This document shows, one piece after another, positions 35,899-44,357 of a stretch of DNA of 64,000 nucleotides. Numbering within the stretch: the first letter of the stretch is position 1; each line of letters starts with the position of its first letter. Position numbers and translations under genes: made by a program. The notes below the pieces were generated by a model. The model saw only the letters and a list, made by a program, of their open reading frames with translations. It did no database searches and had not been told where the DNA came from. Source of the stretch: Porticoccaceae bacterium (GTDB lineage: Bacteria > Pseudomonadota > Gammaproteobacteria > Pseudomonadales > Porticoccaceae); contig JAJFKC010000030.1 in NCBI GenBank assembly GCA_021773435.1, forward strand, positions 162,892 to 226,891, in the 5' to 3' direction.

Positions 35899-36357
35899 CT
35901 AGGCTGACAGCTCTTCGTTTACCAGCACCTGAATGGTTAGCGAAACATCAGTGTGTAGTTGTACCTGAACATCGAACTCACCCAGTTCTCGTATCGCGCC
36001 ATCAGGCATTTTTACTTCGCTTTTTGCTAGCTCTACACCTAATGCTGTGCAGGCATCAGCAATATCACGCGGCCCAACCGAGCCGAATAATTTGCCCTCT
36101 TCACCCGCCACCGCCGTAATCATGATGGCGTCAAGGTTCTCAAGGCTTTCGGCTCTAGTGTTTGCCTCGGCGAGCTTTCCTTCTGCTGAACTTTCCAGCT
36201 CAGCTCTACGTCGCTCAAAGTCGGCAATATTTTCAGCTGTGGCAAACACCGCCTTGCCCTGGGGTAGCAGAAAGTTCCTGCCAAAACCAGACTTGACCGA
36301 TACTCTGTCACCAATACCGCCTAGCTTGCCTACTTTTTCTAACAATATTACGTCCAT
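35899..36357 (-). CDS. rplI: 50S ribosomal protein L9
   Basis: Elongated L1-stalk-base protein of the large subunit. The N-terminal RNA-binding domain is clear ([34 protein letters not shown]), followed by the long connecting helix (about 40-75) and the C-terminal domain ([15 protein letters not shown]). The 152 residues are normal, with ATG at 36357. It follows a DUF2232 membrane gene by 35 bp. Confidence 0.97.
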   Translation of the reverse strand: MDVILLEKVGKLGGIGDRVSVKSGFGRNFLLPQGKAVFATAENIADFERRRAELESSAEGKLAEANTRAESLENLDAIMITAVAGEEGKLFGSVGPRDIADACTALGVELAKSEVKMPDGAIRELGEFDVQVQLHTDVSLTIQVLVNEELSA

Positions 36358-36392
36358 CCTAATTCCTCTTACTAAAACTCAATAAAGCCAAT

Positions 36393-37265
36393 TTACGGTG
36401 TGGTTTTACGGGCTGCCAGCCGCGCACGAAAATCCAGCATACTATCCAGAAAACCCAGCCCAACCAAAACGGTCGTGAGGGGTCCGGCAGCCCATATCAG
36501 GCTGATATAAAAGATAACCAACCAGTGACTGCCGAGCTGAGCAAAAGCCACTGTATGGTGGATCAGTGCGACCCCGCTCAACAGCAGAGGCAGGCCCAGA
36601 AGGTTCCCCCAGGCAAAGTAGTCCGGGGCCAGCAGAAAACAAATACTCAGCCCTGCAATCAACATCAGGGCTACAACCCGGTTCATACGCAAGGCATGAA
36701 ACTCTGTTTGAAAGCCGCCGGGGTTATACAGCAAGGACTGCCACCAGCGCGCCAGCAACAGTGCAGTGATTGCTGTGAGGGCAATTGCCCAGGCAATTAG
36801 GCCAGCCAGAAATACATCGCTCAGCACCAGATCGATCGTTTGTCCCTGCCGTTTGGCAACTTCGGCAAACATCTCCAACAACACTTTTCGCATCGCTTCA
36901 AGCTCAACAACAAATGCAGGCGTGGCGATTAATGATGCCGCCGCGCTGATGACAACGATAACCATCAGCGCCCAGGGCCACGACGCGTTTACCTTCAGAA
37001 TCGGGGCACTAATAAAGACTATCACAACGGATATTAACGATGCCCAGACCATCAACGCGTTGACGTCGGGAACATTAAGCATAATGATCAAGGGCAATAG
37101 CGCCCAGAGCAACACCTGTATAGCGTCGGTAGCACTACGCCGAAGTGCTACCAGCCCAACTGTCGCAGGGCTAATCATAGGCAGCAAACCGCCAACGGAA
37201 GCGACCAATGCTGCCTGCAATCGTCCTGCCATAATGAACTGGGCGAGTCGCTTGTTCATCGACAA
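36393..37265 (-). CDS. DUF2232-family membrane protein
   Basis: Integral membrane protein of 290 residues with roughly eight hydrophobic segments and almost no soluble domain. A gene of this type between rpsR and rplI is a recurring arrangement in Pseudomonas-like gammaproteobacteria. Its function is not established; distant relatives include YybS-like proteins. The two possible first codons (MSM) differ by two residues. The spacing of 19 bp after rpsR supports cotranscription with the ribosomal genes. Confidence 0.8.
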   Translation of the reverse strand: MSMNKRLAQFIMAGRLQAALVASVGGLLPMISPATVGLVALRRSATDAIQVLLWALLPLIIMLNVPDVNALMVWASLISVVIVFISAPILKVNASWPWALMVIVVISAAASLIATPAFVVELEAMRKVLLEMFAEVAKRQGQTIDLVLSDVFLAGLIAWAIALTAITALLLARWWQSLLYNPGGFQTEFHALRMNRVVALMLIAGLSICFLLAPDYFAWGNLLGLPLLLSGVALIHHTVAFAQLGSHWLVIFYISLIWAAGPLTTVLVGLGFLDSMLDFRARLAARKTTP

Positions 37266-37284
37266 AAATCCGAGCTGACTGACG

Positions 37285-37512
37285 CTACTTGTGGCTATCC
37301 GTGTACGGCAACAGCGCTAAAAAACGAGCGCGCTTTATGGCCGTAGCTAATTGCCGCTGATACCTGGCCTTGGTGCCACTAATACGGCTGGGGACAATCT
37401 TGCCCGTTTCTGACACATACTCTTTCAATGTAGCGAGGTCTTTGTAGTCGATCTCAACGACACCCTCGGCGGTGAACCGGCAAAATTTACGACGACGATT
37501 AAAACGTGCCAT
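37285..37512 (-). CDS. rpsR: 30S ribosomal protein S18
   Basis: Small-subunit platform protein that pairs with S6. The 75 residues hold the family features [20 protein letters not shown] and the basic [23 protein letters not shown] block. The start is ATG at 37512, only 3 bp past the rpsF stop, which fits translational coupling of S6 and S18. Confidence 0.98.
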   Translation of the reverse strand: MARFNRRRKFCRFTAEGVVEIDYKDLATLKEYVSETGKIVPSRISGTKARYQRQLATAIKRARFLALLPYTDSHK

Positions 37513-37515
37513 TAC

Positions 37516-38061
37516 TTATTCCTCCGCCTGTGCTGATGGGCTGGTTTCTGCTTCTTCTACTACAGGTTCTGCTGCAGGTTCTTCTTCGGCTGAATCAGTA
37601 GCAGACTCATCGACTGTAGCTTCTTCGCTGGCGGCTTCATCGGCGCTGGCTGCTGCAGCCTCAGCTTGATCACTGGCTTCTTTTGCGGCTGCCCGCTCAC
37701 TCTCACGGCGCTGACGACTTTCTTTTTCAGCTTTATCGGCGAGTTCGGCTTTCATCAAGTCGGTTTCGTCGGTGATAGGGCCATCGCGCTTGATCACTAA
37801 ATTACGCAACACCGCATCGTTGTAGCGGAAGATAGAACTAAGTTCGTCCAGCTCTTCCTGACCACATTCCACGTTCATCATCACGTAATGGGCTTTATGG
37901 ATTTTGTTGATGGGGTAAGCTAACTGACGGCGACCCCAGTCTTCGCAACGGTGCACTGCCCCGCCGCCTGTGGTAACTATATTGGTGTAACGCTCGATCA
38001 TGCCCGGCACCTGTTCGCTTTGATCAGGATGGACAATAAATACGATCTCGTAATGTCGCAT
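37516..38061 (-). CDS. rpsF: 30S ribosomal protein S6 with long acidic C-terminal tail
   Basis: S6 binds 16S rRNA as a heterodimer with S18. The ATG at 38061 follows AGAGGAGCAAC and begins [19 protein letters not shown]; the 20-codon upstream extension is rejected. The alpha/beta S6 fold ends near residue 100. After that comes a tail of about 75 residues, first Lys/Arg-rich and then Ala/Glu/Ser-rich, ending in AEE. E. coli S6 is about 131-135 residues with a Glu-rich end extended by RimK, so this 181-residue form is clearly longer. Confidence 0.96.
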   Translation of the reverse strand: MRHYEIVFIVHPDQSEQVPGMIERYTNIVTTGGGAVHRCEDWGRRQLAYPINKIHKAHYVMMNVECGQEELDELSSIFRYNDAVLRNLVIKRDGPITDETDLMKAELADKAEKESRQRRESERAAAKEASDQAEAAAASADEAASEEATVDESATDSAEEEPAAEPVVEEAETSPSAQAEE

Positions 38062-38221
38062 TGTTGCTCCTCTAGGGTTAAAGCTACCTACCCCTGTCAA
38101 TTCAGTCAGGTAGTGCAGCAAGGAGAATCCACTAACTGTGGTTAACGGACGCTGTAGTTTCTAAAGCTCAATTTCACAAGTAAATGCCCTATGGCGATAT
38201 CAGCCACGAACACCGGCGCGC

Positions 38222-38250
38222 ATTTTATGGCAAGCGTAATAGAATGGCAA
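38222..38250 (-). promoter_or_regulatory. Promoter of the rpsF-rpsR-rplI-dnaB operon
   Basis: On the minus strand TTGCCA (38250-38245) and TAAAAT (38227-38222) are exactly 17 bp apart, followed by a GC-rich GCGCGCC discriminator typical of stringently controlled ribosomal promoters. A leader of about 150 nt follows. It includes a CTACCTG...CAGGGGTAG stem at about 38085-38112, a possible S6:S18 binding site. Confidence 0.65.
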
Positions 38251-38296
38251 ACCCCCCGTTTAGCCGTGTATTTGAAACGATGCGGCCAACTATTCT

Positions 38297-39208
38297 TCAC
38301 TCAACCAGCTCCATCACCTTATGCATCCCCTCCACGGCCAGAGGCGCACCCGCGTAGGCAAAAACTGTCAACATTAGCTCCTGGAGCTCAACCTTAGTAA
38401 CCCCATGCCGAATCGCAGCAGGCACGTGAATATCTAGCTCTTCGCCGCGCCCCAATGCGGCTAATACCGACACCACTAACAACGAACGATCCCGACGGGA
38501 CAATTGCGAACGGGCCCAAACTTCACCAAAGGCGAAATCAATACCGTAGGCACCCAGCGGGCCTAGCTTACCGGCCATCGCCGCCAATACCTTATCCGGG
38601 TCAGGCGCATCATTGCCCGACAGCCGAGCCATCACTCTAGCGCCTCGGGCACGACGTTCAGCATCGCTGAAGCGCTCGGAGCCTGCAAAACCCTGTGCGC
38701 CTGGGCCATGGCCCAATTCGGCCAATATCCGATTCGTTTCCGCCATTGCATCAAGCGCTCTGGGGAAGCCCGCGTAGGCGGCCAGGTGAGTCATGATTTC
38801 ACGAATTTCAGTGGCTGTAAGGCCGTGGTTTAAGCCTCCCGGCACATAATAGGCCAGCTGATTGGTCTGGTGTAACGTGCCCAGTATCGTCAATACAATC
38901 AGGTTTCTGTCACGCCGACTCAGCTGCTCTCTGCTCCAGATATCACCCATCACGAAATCGAGAGCAAAAGATCCCAAAGCGCCGTATTCCCGTTCAAATT
39001 TCTGACCAAATTCAGCCGGGTTATCGGTGTTCGTCAAGGTGCCGATAACGTTGAGGCCACGCTGGCGACGCAAAATATGGTCCGGCACTGTAACCTCAGT
39101 AAGCATTGCCGAGCGCTTAGATAACGCGTCTTGATCATCGGCATAACAGCTACCGACAATGCCAAAAAAACATGCGGATAATATTATAAACCTTTTATAA
39201 TTAATCAT
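38297..39208 (-). CDS. Exported protein with two carboxymuconolactone-decarboxylase-like (AhpD-fold) domains
   Basis: The 303-residue precursor starts with a signal peptide (about 1-23, ending GSCYA). Two similar halves follow, each with a (F)VMGDIWSREQLSRRDRNLIV or FGEVWARSQLSRRDRSLLVV block and a later GLTATEIREIMTHLAAYAGFP or GVTKVELQELMLTVFAYAGAP block. These are the signatures of tandem CMD domains. The Cys-xx-Cys of AhpD is lacking, so peroxidase-type chemistry is unlikely and the activity is unknown. The export signal is unusual for this fold. Confidence 0.85.
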   Translation of the reverse strand: MINYKRFIILSACFFGIVGSCYADDQDALSKRSAMLTEVTVPDHILRRQRGLNVIGTLTNTDNPAEFGQKFEREYGALGSFALDFVMGDIWSREQLSRRDRNLIVLTILGTLHQTNQLAYYVPGGLNHGLTATEIREIMTHLAAYAGFPRALDAMAETNRILAELGHGPGAQGFAGSERFSDAERRARGARVMARLSGNDAPDPDKVLAAMAGKLGPLGAYGIDFAFGEVWARSQLSRRDRSLLVVSVLAALGRGEELDIHVPAAIRHGVTKVELQELMLTVFAYAGAPLAVEGMHKVMELVE

Positions 39209-39309
39209 TTATAGCCCCTTTTTGATGCTATTAGTTAAAGGTGTTTAGGTGATTTGAATCGGTCAGTTAGCTGCTTTTTAACACTACGTTCGCTTAAATT
39301 TCGAGTGCG

Positions 39310-40134
39310 TTATTGCGGCAATCGATATTTCGCTGTCTGTCGGGAGAGCGCGATAATATTGTCCTCGCTATCCCAGATCAGGCCCTCTTCGTTGACGATA
39401 CCTTCGGTAATGATATTAGTACGAAATATACAGCGGAGCGGTCCATGACACGGTCGTCGGTGTAGCTGCACAGAGAGGTCAAGTGTGGGAACCCGCCCTT
39501 GAGTGCCGTAAATAGAAAATACCGGTGGCGGTAGCGCGTCAGCAAACATCAAGATTGAAAATATATCTTTGTCATTACCATCGGCCAGATCAAGCCAGCC
39601 ACGCCAGATACCAGAGCCATCCGGCTCTCCTTCCAGCGCTCGCACCTTGAGCGGTGCCATTCGCTGCACCAGCTGTTTCCGAAACGGCTGGTTATCCGGA
39701 ATTTGCAACGCTTCACATTGTTCAAAGCTCGGCATATCCGGTATGGGTTCTAAATCCAAGCTTTCACCTCGCTGCCGGTTCATATCGCCATAAACCCCAA
39801 TGACCTGGATCTTTAATTCGCCATTTTGAATCAGTTTAACGACACCACTGGAACTACCCCTGCCCTCACGCAGCACTTCGACTTCACAACGTACCGGCCC
39901 CACTTCAGTACGCGCCAGGAAATGCCCGGTGACGGTGACGGGGTCAGGATGGGGCAATGCTGCCCCGAGCACCCTTGCGCCCACAGACATGGCATAGCCG
40001 CCGCTCATGGTTTGTCCGATCATCCAGTCAACAGAATAATTACCTTCCCAGGCATTATCCTCTATCTGCTTGATCGCAGTGGCTTTAGCAAAGCCACCAG
40101 GTAATAGCGGTACGGAATTATCCAAGGTAATCAC
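39310..40134 (-). CDS. Acyl-CoA thioesterase-like double hotdog protein
   Basis: The 274 residues fit the TesB-related thioesterase superfamily (double hotdog). WMIGQTMSGGYAMSVGARVLG and DPVTVTGHFLARTEVGPVRCE in the first half, and SVQLHRRPCHGPLRCIFRTN with GLIWDSEDNIIALSRQTAKY at the end, are the usual substrate-tunnel and second-hotdog segments. Cleavage of an acyl-CoA is expected, with no basis for choosing the acyl group. It begins with ATG at 40134 and is divergent from the crotonase gene, which suggests a shared fatty- or aromatic-acid context. Confidence 0.82.
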   Translation of the reverse strand: MITLDNSVPLLPGGFAKATAIKQIEDNAWEGNYSVDWMIGQTMSGGYAMSVGARVLGAALPHPDPVTVTGHFLARTEVGPVRCEVEVLREGRGSSSGVVKLIQNGELKIQVIGVYGDMNRQRGESLDLEPIPDMPSFEQCEALQIPDNQPFRKQLVQRMAPLKVRALEGEPDGSGIWRGWLDLADGNDKDIFSILMFADALPPPVFSIYGTQGRVPTLDLSVQLHRRPCHGPLRCIFRTNIITEGIVNEEGLIWDSEDNIIALSRQTAKYRLPQ

Positions 40135-40279
40135 CTCTTTAATTGCAACAGGATACTAATGCGACTTTAATTCAGCTCGACTATACCTGCCAAGCTATCC
40201 AGAAGTGGATCATAATACTTGCCTTCAGAGTTACTCAGCAGTCACAAATCAACAAATAGATGACATTAAGGAACAAGCC

Positions 40280-41095
40280 ATGCTACCCACCTACACGACT
40301 TTATCATTCGAACTCATCAATCACATTGCCCATCTTCAACTGAACCGACCCGATCGAGCAAATGCGATGAACCGACCCATGTGGCAGGAATTGGGCGAGG
40401 CCATGGCGTGGATAGATAATACACCCGAGGTCCGTGTCGTAGTGCTCAGTGGTAACGGCAAACATTTCTGTGCGGGGATTGACCTGGGCATGCTCAACGA
40501 AATGATCGACGACGCCATCACCTGTGAAGGCCGAAAGCGTGAAGCGCTACGCGGTGAAATCCTCTGGCTCCAGCGTCAGCTCACCGCCATCGCCAATTGC
40601 CGCAAACCGGTATTGGCAGCGATTCACGGAGCCTGCGTCGGAGGGGCCGTAGATATGGTTACCGCCTGTGATATGCGCTATTGCACCAACGACGCTATAT
40701 TTTCCATCAAGGAAATTGATATCGGTATCGTTGCCGACGTCGGCACATTACAGCGATTGCCCCGCTTGATTGGTGACGGCTTGATGCGTGAACTGGCTTA
40801 CACGGGGCGCAATTTTAGCGGTGTCGAGGCCACATCAATGCAACTGTGCAATAAGAATTTTACCGATAAAGACACCCTGATGACCCACGTGATGGATATC
40901 GCCAGCAGCATCGCCGCTAAATCGCCATTAAGTATTCGCGGCACCAAAGACGTACTGCTCTATTCCCGCGAGCACAACGTCGAAGACGGACTAAATTATG
41001 TTGCCACCTGGAATGCCGGCATGATGATTTCTGAAGACATCAAAATTGCCCTGAGAGCCCAGAAAAAAGATGAAGCCCCAGCTTTTGACAACTAA
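40280..41095 (+). CDS. Crotonase-family enzyme, delta(3,5)-delta(2,4)-dienoyl-CoA isomerase-like
   Basis: Enoyl-CoA hydratase/isomerase fold, 271 residues from the ATG at 40280, which follows AAGGAAC; an upstream GTG start was rejected. The oxyanion-hole segments are HFCAGIDLGML (about 66-76) and IHGACVGGAVDMVTACDMRY (about 114-133). SIKEIDIGIVADVGTLQRLP (about 144-163) carries the acidic residues that mark dienoyl-CoA isomerases (ECH1 type) rather than plain hydratases. It would reposition double bonds when odd-position unsaturated fatty acids are degraded. Confidence 0.87.
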   Translation: MLPTYTTLSFELINHIAHLQLNRPDRANAMNRPMWQELGEAMAWIDNTPEVRVVVLSGNGKHFCAGIDLGMLNEMIDDAITCEGRKREALRGEILWLQRQLTAIANCRKPVLAAIHGACVGGAVDMVTACDMRYCTNDAIFSIKEIDIGIVADVGTLQRLPRLIGDGLMRELAYTGRNFSGVEATSMQLCNKNFTDKDTLMTHVMDIASSIAAKSPLSIRGTKDVLLYSREHNVEDGLNYVATWNAGMMISEDIKIALRAQKKDEAPAFDN

Positions 41096-41117
41096 TGCTT
41101 TCTGGAGCGAACACGGC

Positions 41118-41900
41118 TCAATCCCACATCAAGCCGCCATCCACATTCCACGATTGGCCGGTAACATTACGAGATTCTTCAGAGGCGAGAAATACCGCCA
41201 GATCCGCTATATCCTCTGGCTCATTAGAGCGACGAATGGGGATGCTGGCATCGAGAGCAGCAATGATTTCGTCCTCTGACTTTCCGGAACTTTCCACTTT
41301 GCCACGCATGACTTCGTAGTACAGGTCGGTCCGCGTCACGCCAGGACAAATCGAATTCACATTGATATTGTCTCTAGCCAACGACGACGCGCCGATACGC
41401 GTCATGGCGATGACTGCGCCTTTTGACCCCGCATAAGAAATATTCGACGTTGCCGGATAGCCTTTGCCAGCAATCGAGGCGATATTAACAATCTTGCCGC
41501 CGCCCTGCTCTTTCATGACTCGCGCCGCACTTTGCATGCAGAAAAATAAACCTTTGGAATTAACATTATGAATCCAGTCCCAGTCCGCTTCGGTTACGTC
41601 AAAAAAGCCCAGGCTTTTTGTCACGGCTGCATTATTGACAAGAATATCAAGTTGACCAAACTCGGTTTTACTTTGCTCAATAAGACCATCAATCTCTGAC
41701 AAATCATTCAAATCTGTTTTTATAAAAGCTGTTGTCGCACCATTATCGGTAAGTTGTTTCGCCAATTTGTTACCGAGTTCTTCGTTAACATCGGCCAGTA
41801 CCACCGTTGCACCCTCACGGGCATAATGCGATGCCACCGCCTTGCCAATACCTCGTCCGGCGCCGGTGACGATTGCTACTTTGTTTTCCAGCCTGCCCAT
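41118..41900 (-). CDS. Short-chain dehydrogenase/reductase
   Basis: Classical SDR of 260 residues: TGAGRGIGKAVA (about 12-23), the acidic ADVNEE after the second strand (indicating NAD preference), NNAAVTKS, a catalytic Ser in NIASIAG, and SYAGSKGAV with the Tyr-Lys pair near residue 156. The end NVTGQSWNVDGGLMWD is typical of FabG-like SDRs. It is convergent with the crotonase gene, with 22 bp between them. The substrate is unknown. Confidence 0.9.
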   Translation of the reverse strand: MGRLENKVAIVTGAGRGIGKAVASHYAREGATVVLADVNEELGNKLAKQLTDNGATTAFIKTDLNDLSEIDGLIEQSKTEFGQLDILVNNAAVTKSLGFFDVTEADWDWIHNVNSKGLFFCMQSAARVMKEQGGGKIVNIASIAGKGYPATSNISYAGSKGAVIAMTRIGASSLARDNINVNSICPGVTRTDLYYEVMRGKVESSGKSEDEIIAALDASIPIRRSNEPEDIADLAVFLASEESRNVTGQSWNVDGGLMWD

Positions 41901-42088
41901 CGTTCATCTCCTTCGTAAAAATATGTTATTAGTTCTGTATAAGTAAAAAGTAGTTTGGTCAGTATAGCGAGCTGAATCAGCCCTTGCCTTTACCCGGCAA
42001 TTGTTGCTCCAATAGCCTGCCAAATTTGACCATTAGTTTGCAGCTAAAACTAATAATCGACGCCTAAACCCATCTACAGGAGAGCAAC

Positions 42089-42838
42089 ATGAATAGAGGA
42101 CATGCAATTGTCACCGGAGCCATCGGCGGACTGGGCACAGCCATTACCAAACGGCTTATTGCCGCAGGTATTCACGTGATCGGCACCGATCGCCGGGCAG
42201 AAGATCTCGACCCCTGGTTAGAAAAATACCTCAGTACTGAAGAAAGGGCCAAATTCACCTTTTATCCGCTGGATGTGACCAAAGAAGATCAAATTGCTAC
42301 GCTCGGCGAAAAGCTGGCCGAGCAGGATATCCACGTCGCCTACCTGATTAACAACGCCGGTATTCAGGCGAACTCGAAACCCTGGGAGATGGATTCAAAA
42401 AGCTGGCACCGGGTGATGGCCGTAAACTCCGACGCGACGTTTTATATGACTCGTGCCTTCTGTAAACCCATGGTCGAAAAAGGCTTTGGCCGTATCGTTA
42501 ATTTCGCTTCGATGTATGCCTACCATCCGGGCGAGGGTCAGGGGCCATACGCTGCTGCTAAGGCAGCGATTACTGGCTACACCCGCTCCGTAGCGTCTGA
42601 TCTCGCCAAACATGGCGTAAATGTCAACGTTATCGCGCCAGGGATTATCTGGCACGAACGACTACGTGGTGTCTTACCCGAAAAAGTATTTGATGACATG
42701 CTGGCGCAGGTGCCTGCTGAAAGAGCTGGTAAACCAGAAGAGATCGCCGGTGCGGTGGCTTTTTTCTGCTCGGAGGAATCGTCTTACGTGACTGGGCAAA
42801 CACTTCATGTCAATGGCGGGCTGTATTTGCCGGGGTGA
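42089..42838 (+). CDS. Short-chain dehydrogenase/reductase
   Basis: Classical SDR of 249 residues: TGAIGGLGTAITKRL (about 9-23), TDRRAEDLDPW, NNAGIQANSKPW (about 89-100), NFASMYAY, and PYAAAKAAITG with the catalytic Tyr-Lys near residue 153. It ends in GQTLHVNGGLYLPG. The ATG at 42089 follows ACAGGAGAGC. The iron alcohol dehydrogenase follows 129 bp later on the same strand, so both may act on the same hydroxylated substrate. Confidence 0.9.
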   Translation: MNRGHAIVTGAIGGLGTAITKRLIAAGIHVIGTDRRAEDLDPWLEKYLSTEERAKFTFYPLDVTKEDQIATLGEKLAEQDIHVAYLINNAGIQANSKPWEMDSKSWHRVMAVNSDATFYMTRAFCKPMVEKGFGRIVNFASMYAYHPGEGQGPYAAAKAAITGYTRSVASDLAKHGVNVNVIAPGIIWHERLRGVLPEKVFDDMLAQVPAERAGKPEEIAGAVAFFCSEESSYVTGQTLHVNGGLYLPG

Positions 42839-42967
42839 CTCATGCTGAGACTTCGGCAGTGTAACCACATGAGTCATCGTCCAAACTGGACGTACTAGAG
42901 GTATTAACATGTACGATTTGACACACCAGCCGGTGCTTTCAAACCCGCATTTGTAGGGAGAACAATA

Positions 42968-44131
42968 ATGCTGGCAACAATAACGACTCCGCAAATCATG
43001 CTGATCGGCGGCGGTGCCGTCGCCGAGATCGCCGATGTCCTGTCAAAGCTTGGCTGCGGTAAACCGCTGTTGGTCACCGATCCGTTTATGCGCGACAGTG
43101 GCAAAGCCAGCCATGTTACCGACGTGCTTGATAATGCCTCTATCTCCTGGGCGATGTTTGCGGATACTGTCCCCGAGCCAACCGACGATGTGGTCGTTGC
43201 CGGCGTGGATATTATTAATAACGGCGACTTCGATTGCGTCATTGCCCTGGGCGGCGGCAGCCCTATAGACACCGCAAAAGCCATGACTATCGTCGCACAT
43301 GGTGGCGGCAAAATTCAGGATTACAAAGTGCCTCATCAGGCCAACGAGGCTGGACTACCCATCATCGCCATTCCAACCACAGCAGGAACTGGCTCCGAGG
43401 TCACCAAAGTAATCGTCATCACTGATATTTCGAGCGATGAAAAAATGCTTATTATGGGCCTGGGGTGCCTGCCCTCCGCAGCTATTGTCGATTACGAACT
43501 GACCTACAGCGTACCCTACCGCACTACCGCAGATACCGGCATCGACAGCTTAACGCACGCCATCGAGGCTTATGTCAGCGTCAAACACAATCCATTCACC
43601 GATACTCTGGCGCTGTCGGCTATGGGGCTAATAGCGCGCAATATTCGCACCGCCAGTCGCGAGCCAGATAATGGCGCCGCGCGACAGGCGATGATGCTTG
43701 CGGCCACTCAGGCAGGTATGGCATTTTCAAATGCCTCAGTGTGCCTGGTACATGGCATGAGCCGACCTATTGGTGCTTTTTTCCACGTCGCCCACGGTCT
43801 TAGTAATGCCATGTTACTGCCAGCGGTTACGGAATTTTCTGCTGAAGCCGCGATGACTCGTTACGCGAATTGCGCCCGGGCAATGGGTCTTGCCGAGCAG
43901 GGAACTAGTCCAGAAGTAGCCGTTGATAATTTGCTTGCTGAATTAGGGCAATTGAATATCGATTTGGATGTGCCATCGCCGAAAGATTACGGCATTGACG
44001 AGAAACAATATTTCTCTCTGTTAACCACTATGGCCGAACAGGCCCTTGCCTCTGGTTCGCCTAATAACAATCCTCGGGTGCCCTCTATCGAGGAAATGGC
44101 CGCCTTATATAAGCAAGTGTGGCTGGCTTAA
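42968..44131 (+). CDS. Iron-containing (group III) alcohol dehydrogenase
   Basis: The 387-residue enzyme shows the NAD-binding ALGGGSPIDTAKAMTIV (about 93-109), AIPTTAGTGSEVTKV, and metal ligands in DSLTHAIEAYVS plus GAFFHVAHGLSNAMLLP (about 262-278). This is the Fe-ADH family: lactaldehyde, 1,3-propanediol, maleylacetate-reductase and general alcohol enzymes. The exact alcohol cannot be chosen. The ATG at 42968 follows AGGGAGAACAATA. Confidence 0.92.
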   Translation: MLATITTPQIMLIGGGAVAEIADVLSKLGCGKPLLVTDPFMRDSGKASHVTDVLDNASISWAMFADTVPEPTDDVVVAGVDIINNGDFDCVIALGGGSPIDTAKAMTIVAHGGGKIQDYKVPHQANEAGLPIIAIPTTAGTGSEVTKVIVITDISSDEKMLIMGLGCLPSAAIVDYELTYSVPYRTTADTGIDSLTHAIEAYVSVKHNPFTDTLALSAMGLIARNIRTASREPDNGAARQAMMLAATQAGMAFSNASVCLVHGMSRPIGAFFHVAHGLSNAMLLPAVTEFSAEAAMTRYANCARAMGLAEQGTSPEVAVDNLLAELGQLNIDLDVPSPKDYGIDEKQYFSLLTTMAEQALASGSPNNNPRVPSIEEMAALYKQVWLA

Positions 44132-44262
44132 TACTCGGCTATTTACAGCTGATTTCGCGAGTATTCAGAAACACCGATGTGGCATTGTTTCTTTCACGGC
44201 TCCGTTTTAATAAGGGCATCTACAGAACAAAGCGCCAACATAACGGGCGTCAGTATTAGAAA

Positions 44263-44320
44263 GGCACCAATATAATTAAAGTACCAACAACCGACGCCTT
44301 CGCGTCAATTAATTGGTGCC
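44263..44320. other. Nested inverted repeat between convergent genes
   Basis: GGCACCAAT...ATTAA (44263-44279) is complementary to TTAATTGGTGCC (44309-44320), apart from a three-base bulge. Inside lies a compact GACGC-CTTC-GCGTC hairpin (44293-44306). It sits between the Fe-ADH and isocitrate dehydrogenase stops and could be a bidirectional terminator or a structured RNA. Confidence 0.5.
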
Positions 44321-44357
44321 CACCACGTTATCCCCACAAATTGACTTAGGAAGCTTT

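Noticed and set aside
38062..38121. N-terminal extension of rpsF by 20 codons
   Set aside because: The ATG at 38061 has a strong AGAGGAGC site and matches the S6 start; the upstream bases form a leader stem.
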